Source: Rhodocyclaceae bacterium
GTDB lineage: Bacteria > Pseudomonadota > Gammaproteobacteria > Burkholderiales > Rhodocyclaceae
DNA: 34,934 nucleotides
Direction: 5' to 3'
Assembly: GCA_003158255.1 (NCBI GenBank)
Contig: PMIH01000193.1
Span: 1 to 34,934, forward strand
Shown: positions 16,199-25,333 of the stretch, piece after piece
How the letters are laid out: the number at the start of each line of letters is the position of its first letter
How positions within the stretch are numbered: position 1 is the stretch's first letter
Made by a program: the position numbers and the translations under genes
The notes under the pieces: model-generated
The model's input: only the letters and a program-made list of their open reading frames with translations
Database searches by the model: none
What the model was told of the DNA's origin: nothing

Positions 16199-17362
16199 TT
16201 ACCCCTGAATGGTGACGCCGCGGGCGGGATGCTCCGCCGCGCAGCATATATAGAAATCCTGCATGGTTCGTACCATTGCCGGGACCGTGAATTGTTCTAT
16301 GGCGCGCTGGCGCCCACGGGCACCGAACTTGTCACGCAGATCGGCATCGCCAGCCAACAAGCGCAGGGCGTCGGCTAGCGCGGCATCGTCGTCGCTTGGG
16401 AAGAGCAGGCCACTCTTCATCTGCTCGACCAATTCGACGCTGCCACCTACCGCCGACGCGATCACCGGCCGACCGACCATCATGGCCTCCAGGATCACAT
16501 TCGATAGCCCTTCGCGCAATGAAGGCAGCACAACGAAATCGGTTGCAGCCATCAGGGCGGGAACATCGGAGCGCTCGCCAAGTAGTTCGACGCGATCACC
16601 CAATTCCAGTTCGGCGATCATTTGTTCGCACAGCTTCCGCAACGGCCCATCGCCGGCAACCAGCAGCCGGAGTTTCGTGTCGGTATTCCGCAAGCGCTTC
16701 ATCGCCCGCAGCAGGACGGGCACGTTCTTCTGCTCGACCAGGCGGCCGACAAATAAGGCGGTCACCGCGCCCCCGGATTTGGATGCGGGCGGGGAGGCCG
16801 CCGCTTCGGGCGCGTCGCCAACGCCGTTGTACACAACGTCCACCGCTCCTTGCGGCAAGCCCATGGTCAGCCGGGCATGCTCGCCACCGGCATGCGAGTT
16901 GGCAATGACGCGGCTGGATTGAAGGGCGGCCCAGCGTTTCAGGCGCCATTGGAATGATGAGTACCAGTCATACTTGTTGCGAACAGAGGTGATTAGCGTT
17001 GGTCGGACCGCTGCCGGCAACAGGCGACGCGCGACCGCTCCCCACAGTTCGCCGCTGAAAGCGAAGCAATGCATGACGTCGAACTGTCCATCGCGGAGGA
17101 AGCGGCGAAGGCGGCGGACGAAGTCCGGATCGAAACGGCCGTTCTTGGGGATTTCCGCGACGGCGACGCCCGCTTGTTCCAGCTGATCGACCAGGAAAGA
17201 TCGGTTGCGAAAATAGGCGACCGTCGGTTCGAAGCGGCTCCGGTCGAGCGAGCGGGCAACATGGACGATCTGGCGCTGAGTACCGCCGACCTCCATTTCG
17301 TCGCTTAACAGCAAGACCCGGATCTTGCGTGGGGTGGGCTCAGTTGCTTGCAATGGCATCAT
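16199..17362 (-). CDS. GT4-family glycosyltransferase
   Basis: A 387-residue GT-B glycosyltransferase for EPS repeat-unit assembly. It has the N-terminal donor-fold motif EVGGTQRQI, the nucleotide-sugar half with VGRLVEQKN and VAGDGPLRK, and the E-x7-E pair (Glu284 and Glu292 in REGLSNVILEAM). An open frame extends upstream to a GTG at 17398, but ATG 17362 (or the next ATG at 17359) gives a more usual N-terminus just before the first beta strand (KIRVLLLSDE) and a smaller overlap (23 nt) with the preceding GT gene. It resembles the sugar transferases found in PEP-CTERM EPS loci; sugar specificity is unknown. Confidence 0.88.
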   Translation of the reverse strand: MMPLQATEPTPRKIRVLLLSDEMEVGGTQRQIVHVARSLDRSRFEPTVAYFRNRSFLVDQLEQAGVAVAEIPKNGRFDPDFVRRLRRFLRDGQFDVMHCFAFSGELWGAVARRLLPAAVRPTLITSVRNKYDWYSSFQWRLKRWAALQSSRVIANSHAGGEHARLTMGLPQGAVDVVYNGVGDAPEAAASPPASKSGGAVTALFVGRLVEQKNVPVLLRAMKRLRNTDTKLRLLVAGDGPLRKLCEQMIAELELGDRVELLGERSDVPALMAATDFVVLPSLREGLSNVILEAMMVGRPVIASAVGGSVELVEQMKSGLLFPSDDDAALADALRLLAGDADLRDKFGARGRQRAIEQFTVPAMVRTMQDFYICCAAEHPARGVTIQG

Positions 17363-18539
17363 GGAGCTTTCGGACTTCCTTCTGGATATCGAATTCACGT
17401 TCGACCTGCTCGCGTGCCTTGATGGCGAGGCGGCCGCCGAGTTCGATGTCGTTCAAAAGTAACGCCAGGCAACGCGCCAGATCGTCCGCGCTTCCCGGGA
17501 GGGCCACCAAGCCAGAGACGCCGTCTTCGACCAGTTCCGGAATGCCCGATACCCGGGTCGAAACTACCGGAATCCCGCAGGCCATCGCTTCCATCAACGC
17601 TACGGGGATACCATCGCGGTCGCCGCGGGCGGTTACGACCGAAGGCAGGGCAAATACACCGGCCTCATAGAGACGCTTGCGAACGTCCTCCTGCTTTTGG
17701 GCGCCCAACAACCGAACATGGTTGGTAAGACCGAGGGAATCAATTTGCGCTTTCAACGTGCCTTCGAGTGGACCGCTGCCTATGATGTCGCATTGAAATG
17801 GTATTCCCTTGGCATGAAGGCGGGCGCAGGCATCGATCAGATGAGGGAAGCCCTTGATTTCGTCGAGACGGCCTACTGCAAGAATTCGCTGCTTGTCGCG
17901 CCCTTGTGGCACGAAGGAAAAACCTTCAGGCGATACGCCACAATGCACGATCTCGATTCGTGCTTGCTTGGCGTTAGCAACATGCTCATGCAGATAGCGC
18001 CGATTGAATTGAGAAATTGCGACAGTGAATTTTGCCGATTCCATTTTCTCTGCAAGCAGGTGATCTTCGAGAAAAATGTCGTGGGCGTGGGCAGTAAAAC
18101 TGAATGGAATTCCCAGCCGAGTCGCCAATAGCCATGCCGACGTGGATGGGTAGGTCGCCCAATGCGCATGAATGTGTGTGGGCGCGAGCGTTCGCACTGT
18201 CTCCTGCAGTCCCAATGTCCGCCACCAAACAACGAGTGTTTTTGCGAGTGCGCTCGGATGGCTTCGCATCCGTATCGCGATGCGAATAATGTCAGCGATT
18301 TCCCGAAAGGGATGTCGGAGAAAAGATCCCAGTACGGCGCTCAGGGAGCGCCACCAAGTCGTCGGATAGCTGACGCGACTCAATAGTTGCGCGGCATCCG
18401 ACTGAACCATGTCTTCCGAGGGATGTTTGAGGGAGATGATCCGGACGTCGACGCCGAGGCGAATCATCTCCTTGATCTCGCGGACAATGAAGGTTTCCGA
18501 CCAGCATGGGAACAGAGATACGATGTAGAGAACGCGCAT
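17340..18539 (-). CDS. GT4-family glycosyltransferase (colanic-acid WcaL/AmsK-like)
   Basis: A 399-residue GT-B glycosyltransferase. ATG 18539 is chosen because MRVLYIVSLFPCWSETF is the standard beginning of this subgroup (with SETFIVREI). The frame stays open to 18653, but that extension runs into the upstream GT2 gene. The motif IHAHWATYPSTSAWL and the following TAHAHDIF are typical of exopolysaccharide GT4 enzymes of the WcaL/AmsK type. The C-terminal half has AVGRLDEIKGF and a D-x7-E variant of the usual E-x7-E motif (Asp309 and Glu317, in DGIPVALMEAM). The upstream GT2 gene ends 16 nt before the start. Confidence 0.88.
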   Translation of the reverse strand: MRVLYIVSLFPCWSETFIVREIKEMIRLGVDVRIISLKHPSEDMVQSDAAQLLSRVSYPTTWWRSLSAVLGSFLRHPFREIADIIRIAIRMRSHPSALAKTLVVWWRTLGLQETVRTLAPTHIHAHWATYPSTSAWLLATRLGIPFSFTAHAHDIFLEDHLLAEKMESAKFTVAISQFNRRYLHEHVANAKQARIEIVHCGVSPEGFSFVPQGRDKQRILAVGRLDEIKGFPHLIDACARLHAKGIPFQCDIIGSGPLEGTLKAQIDSLGLTNHVRLLGAQKQEDVRKRLYEAGVFALPSVVTARGDRDGIPVALMEAMACGIPVVSTRVSGIPELVEDGVSGLVALPGSADDLARCLALLLNDIELGGRLAIKAREQVEREFDIQKEVRKLHDAIASN

Positions 18540-18555
18540 GGATTCGAATGCGGAG

Positions 18556-19737
18556 TCAGGAAGTGGATCGGCCGTTGCTGGATGGCACTTGATGACTCTT
18601 CCACAAATGGGGACTGCGATTCGAGATGAACTCGATGAATCCAAGCACAACAAACCAGTTCAATGACACGAATGCCGATGCCAATTTTATCAGGCGAAAG
18701 CCGTTGGCTGGTGCCCAGAGTGCGCCAAGTGCGGCCACTGCATAGCCGATAGCCTGTAGCGCCAGTGTCGTTCGGAAGAATGCTGCCTTATTCGCATCAG
18801 CGACCAGAGCAATATTGGCAACAAATGCGCACAGAAGCGCCAGCGGCGCGACCAGCCGCATTACCTTATGTGAAATCAGCTGTAGCAAGACCGGATTGCG
18901 CCACGGCGCCAGCAACGCAGGGTGAGCGAACAGCAGCTGAAAATTACCGGCCAGCGTACGGACCTTGCGCACTCGTTCCTGGCTCGCGCTGGTCGATGGT
19001 CGATCATAAGCGAGTGCCCCATCCTCGAAGATAACGCGATATCCCTGCAGGACGGTATTCATCGGAATCAGAACATCGTCAAGGATCGTCTGTGGCGGAA
19101 TCTCACGGAAACAGCTACGACGCAGTGCATAGAGTGCGCCAGTAACACCGACCGTTGAGTGGATCAGACCTTCCAGTCGGCGCAGGTGCTTTTCATATCG
19201 CCAGTAAGCGTCAATGCTCTCGCCGAAGCCAGTCATCCCGCTACGCTCGAACATCAACTGCCCGCTGACGGCACCGACCGTGCTGTCTGCGAAGTTGTCG
19301 ATTAGATGGCGCACTGCCAGCGGGTTCAAGCGCTGCCGGACATCGGTGAAAACGATGATTTCCTCTTCACATGCTGCGACTGCATCGTTGAGGCAGGCGG
19401 CCTTACCACGGCGATCGGGGAACGGGAGTAGTCGTACCCGGGCATCGTTGAAGGTTTCGACAATATGGTTGGTTTCATCATCTGAGCCATCCGAAACGAT
19501 GAGCACACGCAATTGTTCAGGCGGATAGTCTTGGGCGAGACAGGTATCGATCTTCTTCTTGATCAATCCGGAACCGTTATGTACGACAACGACGATTGCG
19601 ACGGAAGGGTTGATCGGGGCCTGGCGCACCGGACGCGGCGCGAGCCGCGCCCATATCATTAGAAGTAACGCATAGCCGGCGAACGTGTACGCAACGGCGA
19701 TCACCGATGCGAAGAATACGGTGCCGGCAAATGTCAT
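18556..19737 (-). CDS. Membrane GT2-family glycosyltransferase
   Basis: A 393-residue inner-membrane glycosyltransferase of the processive-type GT2 group. An N-terminal helix (~5-30) is followed by the GT-A catalytic domain, with SDGSDDET (~82-89), a metal-site-like TD (131-132), DD (220-221) and a QxxRxxK-like motif (QERVRKVR, 253-260). Three C-terminal helices lie at ~292-314, 325-342 and 352-372. Topology resembles cellulose- or hyaluronan-synthase-like enzymes, but one added sugar per repeat is equally possible. Its ATG overlaps the stop of the upstream deacetylase gene by 4 nt. Confidence 0.87.
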   Translation of the reverse strand: MTFAGTVFFASVIAVAYTFAGYALLLMIWARLAPRPVRQAPINPSVAIVVVVHNGSGLIKKKIDTCLAQDYPPEQLRVLIVSDGSDDETNHIVETFNDARVRLLPFPDRRGKAACLNDAVAACEEEIIVFTDVRQRLNPLAVRHLIDNFADSTVGAVSGQLMFERSGMTGFGESIDAYWRYEKHLRRLEGLIHSTVGVTGALYALRRSCFREIPPQTILDDVLIPMNTVLQGYRVIFEDGALAYDRPSTSASQERVRKVRTLAGNFQLLFAHPALLAPWRNPVLLQLISHKVMRLVAPLALLCAFVANIALVADANKAAFFRTTLALQAIGYAVAALGALWAPANGFRLIKLASAFVSLNWFVVLGFIEFISNRSPHLWKSHQVPSSNGRSTS

Positions 19738-20525
19738 GGTGTGGTGCCGACCTCGTGGGAGGACCCAAGGATACGCGCGCGAAGTTGCTCGTAGCGACGA
19801 TTCCCAAGCAGGTATTTAGCGCCTGCCAGCATCCGGTCGCGGACCATTACCCGCGAAATTTCCCAGTTATCCTGGTCAATCCAGCGATGGAACTGACCTT
19901 CGCCAGTGGAACTTAGAACTGCGAAACGAGGGATCTGCCAAGCGCTCGCTTCAACCCGCCAGAGGCCTGCCCGAGATGAACAGATGCCGTGATATCCCAG
20001 GCGCTTGGCGATGGTGGCGACTGCCACGTTCATGCGTCCGCCCGGTGGCGCGAAAAGTGTAACTGGTCGGGCCAGTTTTCCTTCTATTTGGGCTTTCGAT
20101 ACATGCAGTTCCTGCTCGATTTCCGCCTCGGAAAGGCTGTCGAAATAGCGGTGTGTATCGCCATGTGACTGAATCGAAATTCCTTGATCGGCAAGGTCAC
20201 CGAGTGCCTGCCAATCAAGGTAATTGCGTTGCCCGACCGTTGCTGGATTGACGAAGAAGTCTGCGCTGCCGCCGTGTTCGACTATGTCGGCCGCTGCCGC
20301 CGCGTTGCTCTCGTGACCGTCGTCGAAGGTGAATGCGACTTTCCCGCCTTCAACGTCGGAAGCTAGAATCCCAGCGACGCTCGAAACGAGAAAGCCGCTA
20401 TCGCGCACTAGCGCCAAGTGTGTCCGAAAAGTCGATCGCGTGACTGCATAGTGGGGATCCGCGCCGCTGCACTCGCCACCCGAGTCGGTGATTGCGTGAT
20501 ACATCAGTACCGTCAATTTCGTCAT
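19734..20525 (-). CDS. Polysaccharide deacetylase family protein (NodB-like, small)
   Basis: A 263-residue carbohydrate-esterase-4-like protein. Motif 1 is TFDDG (~66-70), motif 2 is SHGDTH (~120-125, the metal-binding H-x3-H) and motif 3 is APPGG (~159-163). It should remove N- or O-acetyl groups from a sugar. No signal peptide is seen, so it may act in the cytoplasm on the lipid-linked repeat, or be membrane-associated. ATG 20525 (MTKLTVLMYHAI) is preferred; a TTG at 20567 would overlap the upstream deacetylase gene and add 14 unconserved residues. It is a distant relative of the upstream neighbour; the two look like separate subfamilies rather than a recent duplication. Confidence 0.86.
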   Translation of the reverse strand: MTKLTVLMYHAITDSGGECSGADPHYAVTRSTFRTHLALVRDSGFLVSSVAGILASDVEGGKVAFTFDDGHESNAAAAADIVEHGGSADFFVNPATVGQRNYLDWQALGDLADQGISIQSHGDTHRYFDSLSEAEIEQELHVSKAQIEGKLARPVTLFAPPGGRMNVAVATIAKRLGYHGICSSRAGLWRVEASAWQIPRFAVLSSTGEGQFHRWIDQDNWEISRVMVRDRMLAGAKYLLGNRRYEQLRARILGSSHEVGTTP

Positions 20526-20544
20526 GGGCGGTCGTTTACATGCG

Positions 20545-21522
20545 TCAGACGCGCGAAATTCCCGCAATTAGACATGCCATATCGGGAGTGCTATCGCCAC
20601 CATGGACGCGCTTGATCGCCATGGTGTCCGTGCCTTGATCATTGAGGCCTCCCATCGTGGAAAATGCCAACTCAAAGCCATGCTGCTTCAGGATGCGTCG
20701 CGTCGTGTCGTTGAAATCCTGCTGTCTTCCATTTGGGTAGGCAAAGTACTTGGGTGCTTGGCCTGTTTCGGCAAGAATCCGCTCGCGGCAGGCGCGGATC
20801 TCCGCATCGGCCTCGACTTCGTCGATTTGCGACATGATCGGATGGGTATGACTATGCCCGCCGAACGTCGTCAGCCCAATCGCCGCCCGTACCTCATCCC
20901 AATTGAGCATCTGTCGTTCGATTTGAGTTTGCGGGGGACTAGCTTCCAATAGCTTGAATAGTTGCGCGAGTTTCTCTTTCCGCTCGGCATTGGGAACCGA
21001 CTTGAGGTGCAGCTTTGCCATATATTCGAAGTGACCGCGTTCACGCTGCGAAGAAAAGTCAAATACCGTCTCTACGGACCATGGCAGTCTTGTGGGGCGT
21101 GATGTGGCATTGCGGATTGCCCAGGTAACCTCGTCGGTCCAGATCATGCCGCCGGCATCAATGAAAGAGGTGGCCAGGAACACGACGGCCGGTATATTCA
21201 GTTCCTTGAGAATCGGATACGCGTGGTCGAAGTAATCACGAAATCCATCGTCGAAAGTCACCAGAACCGGCGGCCGGACTTGTTTCAACTCCCGCGTGTG
21301 TTGAAGTAGCTCGTCAGGGCCGATAGGCAAGCAATAATGCTTTAGCCATTGCATCTGCGCCCGGAAAGTCTCGACCGGACAACCGTCGAAAGCGGATGAG
21401 GGCGGTGTCACGCGGTGATACATCAAGACGGAGACCCCAGGGGCTTTGAGCCATCGGCTCGTCAGCGGCCAGCCGAGCGACGATGCTATTGCACGCTTGA
21501 GCAGTGGCTTGGGAGTGATCAC
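20545..21522 (-). CDS. Polysaccharide deacetylase family protein (NodB-like, larger)
   Basis: A 325-residue CE4-type deacetylase. The N-terminal VSVLMYHRV strand is typical of the family. Motif 1 is TFDDGF (89-94), motif 2 is HSHTH (223-227) and motif 3 is AYPNG (261-265), so the metal site looks complete. An insertion of ~100 residues between motifs 1 and 2 (~125-210) makes it larger than the neighbour. There is no clear signal peptide; the basic N-terminus with a weak hydrophobic stretch might give peripheral membrane binding. Its ATG overlaps the upstream GT2 stop by 4 nt (ATGA). Confidence 0.88.
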   Translation of the reverse strand: MITPKPLLKRAIASSLGWPLTSRWLKAPGVSVLMYHRVTPPSSAFDGCPVETFRAQMQWLKHYCLPIGPDELLQHTRELKQVRPPVLVTFDDGFRDYFDHAYPILKELNIPAVVFLATSFIDAGGMIWTDEVTWAIRNATSRPTRLPWSVETVFDFSSQRERGHFEYMAKLHLKSVPNAERKEKLAQLFKLLEASPPQTQIERQMLNWDEVRAAIGLTTFGGHSHTHPIMSQIDEVEADAEIRACRERILAETGQAPKYFAYPNGRQQDFNDTTRRILKQHGFELAFSTMGGLNDQGTDTMAIKRVHGGDSTPDMACLIAGISRV

Positions 21523-22652
21523 TTGATGTGCCCCTTCATGTCAGTCGACCGATAGGCGCGCCGATTCCGATAGCGGTTCAGTAGCTTGCGTGGTAGAACG
21601 AGCTTTCCAATTACCTTCAGCGACGATAGATTGAATACGCCATGTGTCACGCTGCGCAACAAATGACCCGAAGCCGCAAACTTGTTCGTTTCCAGCGAGG
21701 CGTTGGCCGCATTCAGATAGCAAGTGCCGATTCGGCGTGTGAAGCGAAGCAGATGACGGCGGTACAGTTCCGGGTCAGTGCGCCGCAAAGTAGTGATCGT
21801 CGCGATTGAATCCAACGAAATCTGCGTAGTATGTCTTGGCGAGCTGAGCTGGTCGCCCGAATAACGATAATAAATCATCGGGCTATCCAGATATGCTGCG
21901 CGCCCAGTTCGGCATACCCGGAGGAGCCAGTCGTGTTCTGTTGCTATCGGAATACTCTCATCGAATACGCCCGCAGCATCGATGGCAGCACGTCGAACCA
22001 TGATGGTCGGCGGATGTATGAAATTGCCCCACGCGAGGTGTTCATAGACCGATCCGACAAGAATGCCAATCGATGTATCCGATCCTACGGCAGACCGATG
22101 AATTCCATCGTTGTTCAATGTCTGCCGCGAGGAATAGATCGCATCTAGGCCGCCAGGTGTGTCGGCCACAGTCCTGTAGTAGGTGGCGATATGTGAAGCT
22201 TCGAGCACTTTGCCTTCGTTAAATGCCGAGAAGTCGGACGAGCAGATGATGGCATCCGGCACTTGAAAGAAACAAGCAATTTGGGCCGCGATCCGTTGCG
22301 GCAAGCAGATATCATCAGAGTCAAGAAATGCTACGAACTCCCCGTGCGCAAGCTGGAGGCCAAGATTGCGCGCGGAAGCAACGCCACCGTTCTGCTTGCG
22401 CTGATATGTCACTTTGCCAATATAGCGTTCCATAACCTGCGCCGTGTGGTCAGTGGATCCATCGTCGACAACGACGATCTCCAAATTCGGATAGGTCTGC
22501 GCCAGCACGCTATCAATTGCTTCCGGAAGGTAGTGCGCGCGGTTATAGGTTGGAATCACCACGCTGACAAGCGGCATACGCGCGGAATCTGGCTGCACTT
22601 CAGCGGTATTCGAGCCATCGTTGGCCGGCCGAATAGGTTCGGTGGGCGTCAT
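21519..22652 (-). CDS. GT2-family glycosyltransferase
   Basis: A 377-residue soluble GT-A glycosyltransferase. The nucleotide-binding start is VVIPTYNRAHYLPEA (~32-46), followed by DDGS (~63-66) and the metal-binding DSDD (~111-114). The acceptor half includes an EHDWLLRV-type ED motif. It should transfer one sugar to the growing lipid-linked repeat. Start is uncertain: TTG 22697, ATG 22652 and ATG 22577 are all in frame and none has a clear ribosome site. ATG 22652 is my choice, and ATG 22577 would start right at the conserved domain. The first ~25 residues from 22652 are unconserved-looking and Pro/Asn-rich. Confidence 0.86.
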   Translation of the reverse strand: MTPTEPIRPANDGSNTAEVQPDSARMPLVSVVIPTYNRAHYLPEAIDSVLAQTYPNLEIVVVDDGSTDHTAQVMERYIGKVTYQRKQNGGVASARNLGLQLAHGEFVAFLDSDDICLPQRIAAQIACFFQVPDAIICSSDFSAFNEGKVLEASHIATYYRTVADTPGGLDAIYSSRQTLNNDGIHRSAVGSDTSIGILVGSVYEHLAWGNFIHPPTIMVRRAAIDAAGVFDESIPIATEHDWLLRVCRTGRAAYLDSPMIYYRYSGDQLSSPRHTTQISLDSIATITTLRRTDPELYRRHLLRFTRRIGTCYLNAANASLETNKFAASGHLLRSVTHGVFNLSSLKVIGKLVLPRKLLNRYRNRRAYRSTDMKGHIK

Positions 22653-22704
22653 TGTTGGTGACAAGGGAGTGGGAATTGAGCTCACGGCGCTGGACAAGTC
22701 AGGC

Positions 22705-24171
22705 TCATGCGGCGATGCCTATGAGAGCGGCGCGCACCGTCTTTCGCGTCGGTTCGTCGAAGGCAAGGACTAGAGCCGAATAGAGGATGATGCCGATCAC
22801 AATCCGGATGGCGATAAGGGCCCAATTATTGGCGACGGATATCGAGACAATTACCACGTACATGATTACAGACAGGAGCCCGAACTTGGCGGCACTAGCC
22901 CATGGAAACGAGATTGGGATGAGGCGATTGCCAGCGCAATGCGCACCGGACATCAGTGCCACAAATGCGATTAACGTAGCAACAGCGGCACCGGTAATGC
23001 CCAGTATGGGCACCAACCACAAATTCAGGGCCACGTTTAACACGGCGCAGACAGTCATCAAGCCGGCCATGATGATGGTGCGCTTGTGGATGTAGAGGGC
23101 GGCACCGATGATCGCCAGGGCGGCATCGGCAGCCATTCCACTTGATACATAGGGAATGATGGCGGCGCCGTCAGCGTACTTTTCCGAAGCAAGAACCACC
23201 AGCATTTCTCTCCCAACCGCAGATACACCTGCCACCAGCGGAAAGGCCAGCATCAAGTAGTAGTGCATCGTTTGACGCACGAATCGCGCTGTTTCGGCCG
23301 CGCCTTTTTCTTCCCAACTTCGTATGTACATCGGTACGACGGCTTGGCCTACAGCCACCAAAAATACCGCCTGAACATATTGACAAAAATTGTACGCCGC
23401 CGAGTACACGCCAAGTGGTCCAGCACCCAGTTTTGCCTCGATCACGTAGCGATCACCGATGTTGAGAATGATGCCAGAAAGTTCGTAGGCAATCATCGGT
23501 ATGCCGAAGATCAGCATTTTGCGGAAAAGTGCGGGGGAGAACTCATATATGGAGAAACGGTGGGTGCGGATCATCAGTGCGAATAGCAACGCTGTGCCAA
23601 TTGCTTCACCGATAACCGTTGCCCAGAAATAGCCATACAAATCGCGTGCCACGAAGAACAGTGTGCATAACACAAGCGCCAGCATTCCGTAGCGCTTGAT
23701 GACGTTATAGATATTCAGCTGGCCGCTACGCTCTTCCGCACGCAGAAAATTGACGAGGCAACTGTCAATATTGCGGACAAAAAGCAACGCGGAGGTCAAT
23801 AGGAATAGATCGCTTATCCGCGGATCGCTCCACCAGGACGTCGGAATGAGTTGGCTTACGGCAGCCCACGCCAGTGTGACCGCCAACGCTATCGCCATCA
23901 TCCCGAACAGCGTCGTCGATAGATACTCCGAAACTCCGGCACCACCGGCCTTTGACTTGCTTTCGCCGTAAAACCGCACGATCGAGTGCTGAATGCCCAG
24001 TTTCGAAATCGCAAGCAATAGTGCCAGCGTTGTGGCAATCAGATTCATTACACCGTATTCGTCTACCGTGAATACCCGCGTAAATATTGGGAAAGAAACG
24101 AGGCCTGAAATCGTGACTAGCAGATTCCCGATTGAGTAGTTGGAAATGTGCAACGCTAGTTTTCTAGACAT
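22705..24171 (-). CDS. Oligosaccharide flippase (Wzx/MATE-like polysaccharide transporter)
   Basis: A 488-residue integral membrane protein with roughly 12-14 hydrophobic helices spread over the whole length, of the polysaccharide-biosynthesis flippase family. It would move the undecaprenyl-linked repeat unit from the cytoplasmic to the periplasmic face. The start of helix 1 (ISNYSIGNLLVTISGLVSFPIF) with the following TRVFTVDEYGVMNL is characteristic. ATG 24171 is preferred; the open frame runs on to a TTG at 24219, but that lies well inside the upstream acyltransferase gene. The overlap with that gene from 24171 is 8 nt. Confidence 0.9.
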   Translation of the reverse strand: MSRKLALHISNYSIGNLLVTISGLVSFPIFTRVFTVDEYGVMNLIATTLALLLAISKLGIQHSIVRFYGESKSKAGGAGVSEYLSTTLFGMMAIALAVTLAWAAVSQLIPTSWWSDPRISDLFLLTSALLFVRNIDSCLVNFLRAEERSGQLNIYNVIKRYGMLALVLCTLFFVARDLYGYFWATVIGEAIGTALLFALMIRTHRFSIYEFSPALFRKMLIFGIPMIAYELSGIILNIGDRYVIEAKLGAGPLGVYSAAYNFCQYVQAVFLVAVGQAVVPMYIRSWEEKGAAETARFVRQTMHYYLMLAFPLVAGVSAVGREMLVVLASEKYADGAAIIPYVSSGMAADAALAIIGAALYIHKRTIIMAGLMTVCAVLNVALNLWLVPILGITGAAVATLIAFVALMSGAHCAGNRLIPISFPWASAAKFGLLSVIMYVVIVSISVANNWALIAIRIVIGIILYSALVLAFDEPTRKTVRAALIGIAA

Positions 24172-25333
24172 CTTTCGGTTTCCCGGCGTTGACGGTAGTC
24201 CGATGCGGATTTCTGTCAAGAAACGGTAGGGCTTTCTTGATTAGGCGTTTCAAACCCGGAATTGTTTCCTTATGCATCCGAAATAAGAAGGCAGCGACCC
24301 CCGGGCGATAGGTCGTCAGCGCGTGCGTTTCGCGCAACGACTTGCCCCACTGTGTCTTGTATGCGTGGTCGCCGCGAAGGAAATCAAAGGCTGTGTTGCC
24401 TTCTTCGATTGCGTGCTCCAGAGCGCAGCCAATCAGCACTAGCCCCGGTCGCAGCCGTTCGTATTCGGGATCGAATCCTGCCTGAAAATAGAATATTTGG
24501 TTGCGAAAGCGATAACAATAGAAGACCGCAATCAAGACTCCATCGGCCTCCAGGCAATAGAACCGTATCCATCCCCTGCGGGCACACGCGTGAATAACGT
24601 CGTGGTGAAATCCGTTGTATTCTGGGGTTGAGAAGGCATGCCCTTCCGCATGTCCCTTCCAACGTTTATGGTGCAAGCGGATCAGATTGCTCAGGATGCT
24701 GTCAACGTCTTCTTCCGCAGTCAGAACATAGAAGCGTCCTTGATGTTGGGACTCGACCTTCTTCCTGGTACGGCGGACGGTGTTGCGGCGATCACGATGG
24801 AGTCCGGCTAAGTAGTCGCTCCAAGTCGCCGGCAATGTGACATAGGCAATCCTTGTTGCCAAGCCAGTCACCTGTGGATAGCGCAGCAATGCACACCGGT
24901 TGGCGAGTTCCGCATAGAAGGCCGAACTGACGTCGAGGTCACTCAAATGCAGGATTTGCCATTCTGGAATGTTGTCAAAGATGAATCCGCCTAACGCGAT
25001 TATGGTCTCTCCGGCAGTTGTTGGCTCCAATAATGGACCAAGATAGTCTGGCGACGTATCGCCACCGGTACCGATAAATCTTGCCACCGCCAGCGGATAG
25101 AATTTGAAGATCTTTGAATGTTCAAGGTAGATCGGCAAGATACCCTGCAGACGATCGCTTTTCCAAGCGGTGACGATGCGAAGACTGTGTTTCGCAGAAT
25201 AGTGTTGCCACCAGTGGTAGTTCCACTCCCAACTCATAAAGATGCTGGCATTTTCTGCGGATGCAAGAAGTGCATCCCAAGCTTCACGGCATGCCAGGAA
25301 TTCCTCAAGCGAATCGATTACGCGAATGTCCAT
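24164..25333 (-). CDS. BioF2/FemAB-like GNAT acyltransferase (CelD family)
   Basis: A 389-residue protein of the two-GNAT-fold BioF2-like (FemAB/CelD) group. N-terminal half: FMSWEWNYHWWQHY (~32-45) and LRIVTAWKSDRLQGILPIY. C-terminal half: the basic helix RDRRNTVRRTRKK (~180-195), the acceptor-site region, then FDFLRGDHAYKTQWG near residue 340. FemAB proteins transfer aminoacyl groups and the CelD-type group is linked to polysaccharide synthesis, so an acyl or aminoacyl modification of the EPS is plausible. It is the first gene after the 25334-25625 gap, and just beyond that gap lie the hydrolases, PPTase and NRPS. Donor and acceptor are unknown. Confidence 0.82.
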   Translation of the reverse strand: MDIRVIDSLEEFLACREAWDALLASAENASIFMSWEWNYHWWQHYSAKHSLRIVTAWKSDRLQGILPIYLEHSKIFKFYPLAVARFIGTGGDTSPDYLGPLLEPTTAGETIIALGGFIFDNIPEWQILHLSDLDVSSAFYAELANRCALLRYPQVTGLATRIAYVTLPATWSDYLAGLHRDRRNTVRRTRKKVESQHQGRFYVLTAEEDVDSILSNLIRLHHKRWKGHAEGHAFSTPEYNGFHHDVIHACARRGWIRFYCLEADGVLIAVFYCYRFRNQIFYFQAGFDPEYERLRPGLVLIGCALEHAIEEGNTAFDFLRGDHAYKTQWGKSLRETHALTTYRPGVAAFLFRMHKETIPGLKRLIKKALPFLDRNPHRTTVNAGKPKDV

